Source: an uncultured Caldimonas sp. (GTDB taxonomy: Bacteria; Pseudomonadota; Gammaproteobacteria; Burkholderiales; Burkholderiaceae). From it: a stretch of DNA of 23,965 bases. The DNA lies in contig NZ_CAMLJQ010000056.1 of NCBI RefSeq assembly GCF_946480305.1, positions 1 to 23,965 of the forward strand. Reading direction: 5' to 3'. The notes below the pieces were generated by a model. It was not told the origin of the DNA. It made no database searches and saw only the letters and a list, made by a program, of their open reading frames with translations. Of the stretch, positions 23,915-23,965 are shown one piece after another. Position 1 is the first letter of the stretch. Each line of letters begins with the position of its first letter. Made by a program: the position numbers and the translations under genes.

Positions 23915-23965
23915 AAGCGCGTAGGGGTGGGCCTTTACCCAATCCGCCCCAGCAACAAGAACTCC

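Overview
The window is very GC-rich and densely coding, with most genes joined by 4-base ATGA or GTGA stop/start overlaps. Gene families and codon choice suggest a betaproteobacterium of the order Burkholderiales; the genus cannot be fixed from sequence alone. No rRNA, tRNA, CRISPR array, transposase or phage gene was seen.

The left end (1-4173) looks like ordinary chromosome: kynB (kynurenine formamidase), a YfbK-type von Willebrand factor A lipoprotein, a YkgJ-type cysteine-cluster protein coupled to an HD-domain protein, and a divergent DUF2784 membrane protein. A tandem 44/45-base repeat lies downstream of kynB.

The rest (4324-23740) is a xanthomonadin-type aryl polyene (APE) gene cluster in three transcription units. 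The plus-strand operon (4324-9089) holds a flavin-dependent halogenase, a chorismatase of the XanB2/Hyg5 type (3-hydroxybenzoate supply), a MipA/OmpV outer-membrane protein, a PlsC-type acyltransferase and a family 2 glycosyltransferase. It converges on a long minus-strand operon (22657 down to about 9258): acyl carrier protein, COG4648 membrane protein, AMP-dependent aryl-acid ligase, ApeI-like dehydratase, LpxL-type acyltransferase, LolA-like protein, MMPL exporter, polysaccharide deacetylase, methyltransferase, ketosynthase, chain-length-factor-like ketosynthase, ApeP-like dehydratase, FabG-like ketoreductase, a cation:proton antiporter and, after a gap, a lipoprotein. A second, UbiE-like methyltransferase (22967-23740) is transcribed divergently from the acyl carrier protein gene.

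Inferred pathway: the chorismatase makes 3-hydroxybenzoate, the ligase loads it on the acyl carrier protein, and the ketosynthase pair, ketoreductase and dehydratases build the conjugated polyene. The halogenase and methyltransferases decorate the aryl head. The acyltransferases and glycosyltransferase attach the polyene to a lipid or sugar carrier, and the LolA-like and MMPL proteins move it to the outer membrane. Less expected members are the deacetylase, the antiporter and the MipA-type protein. The two large operons meet at a perfect 24-base inverted repeat, and the window ends in a run of three strong hairpins.
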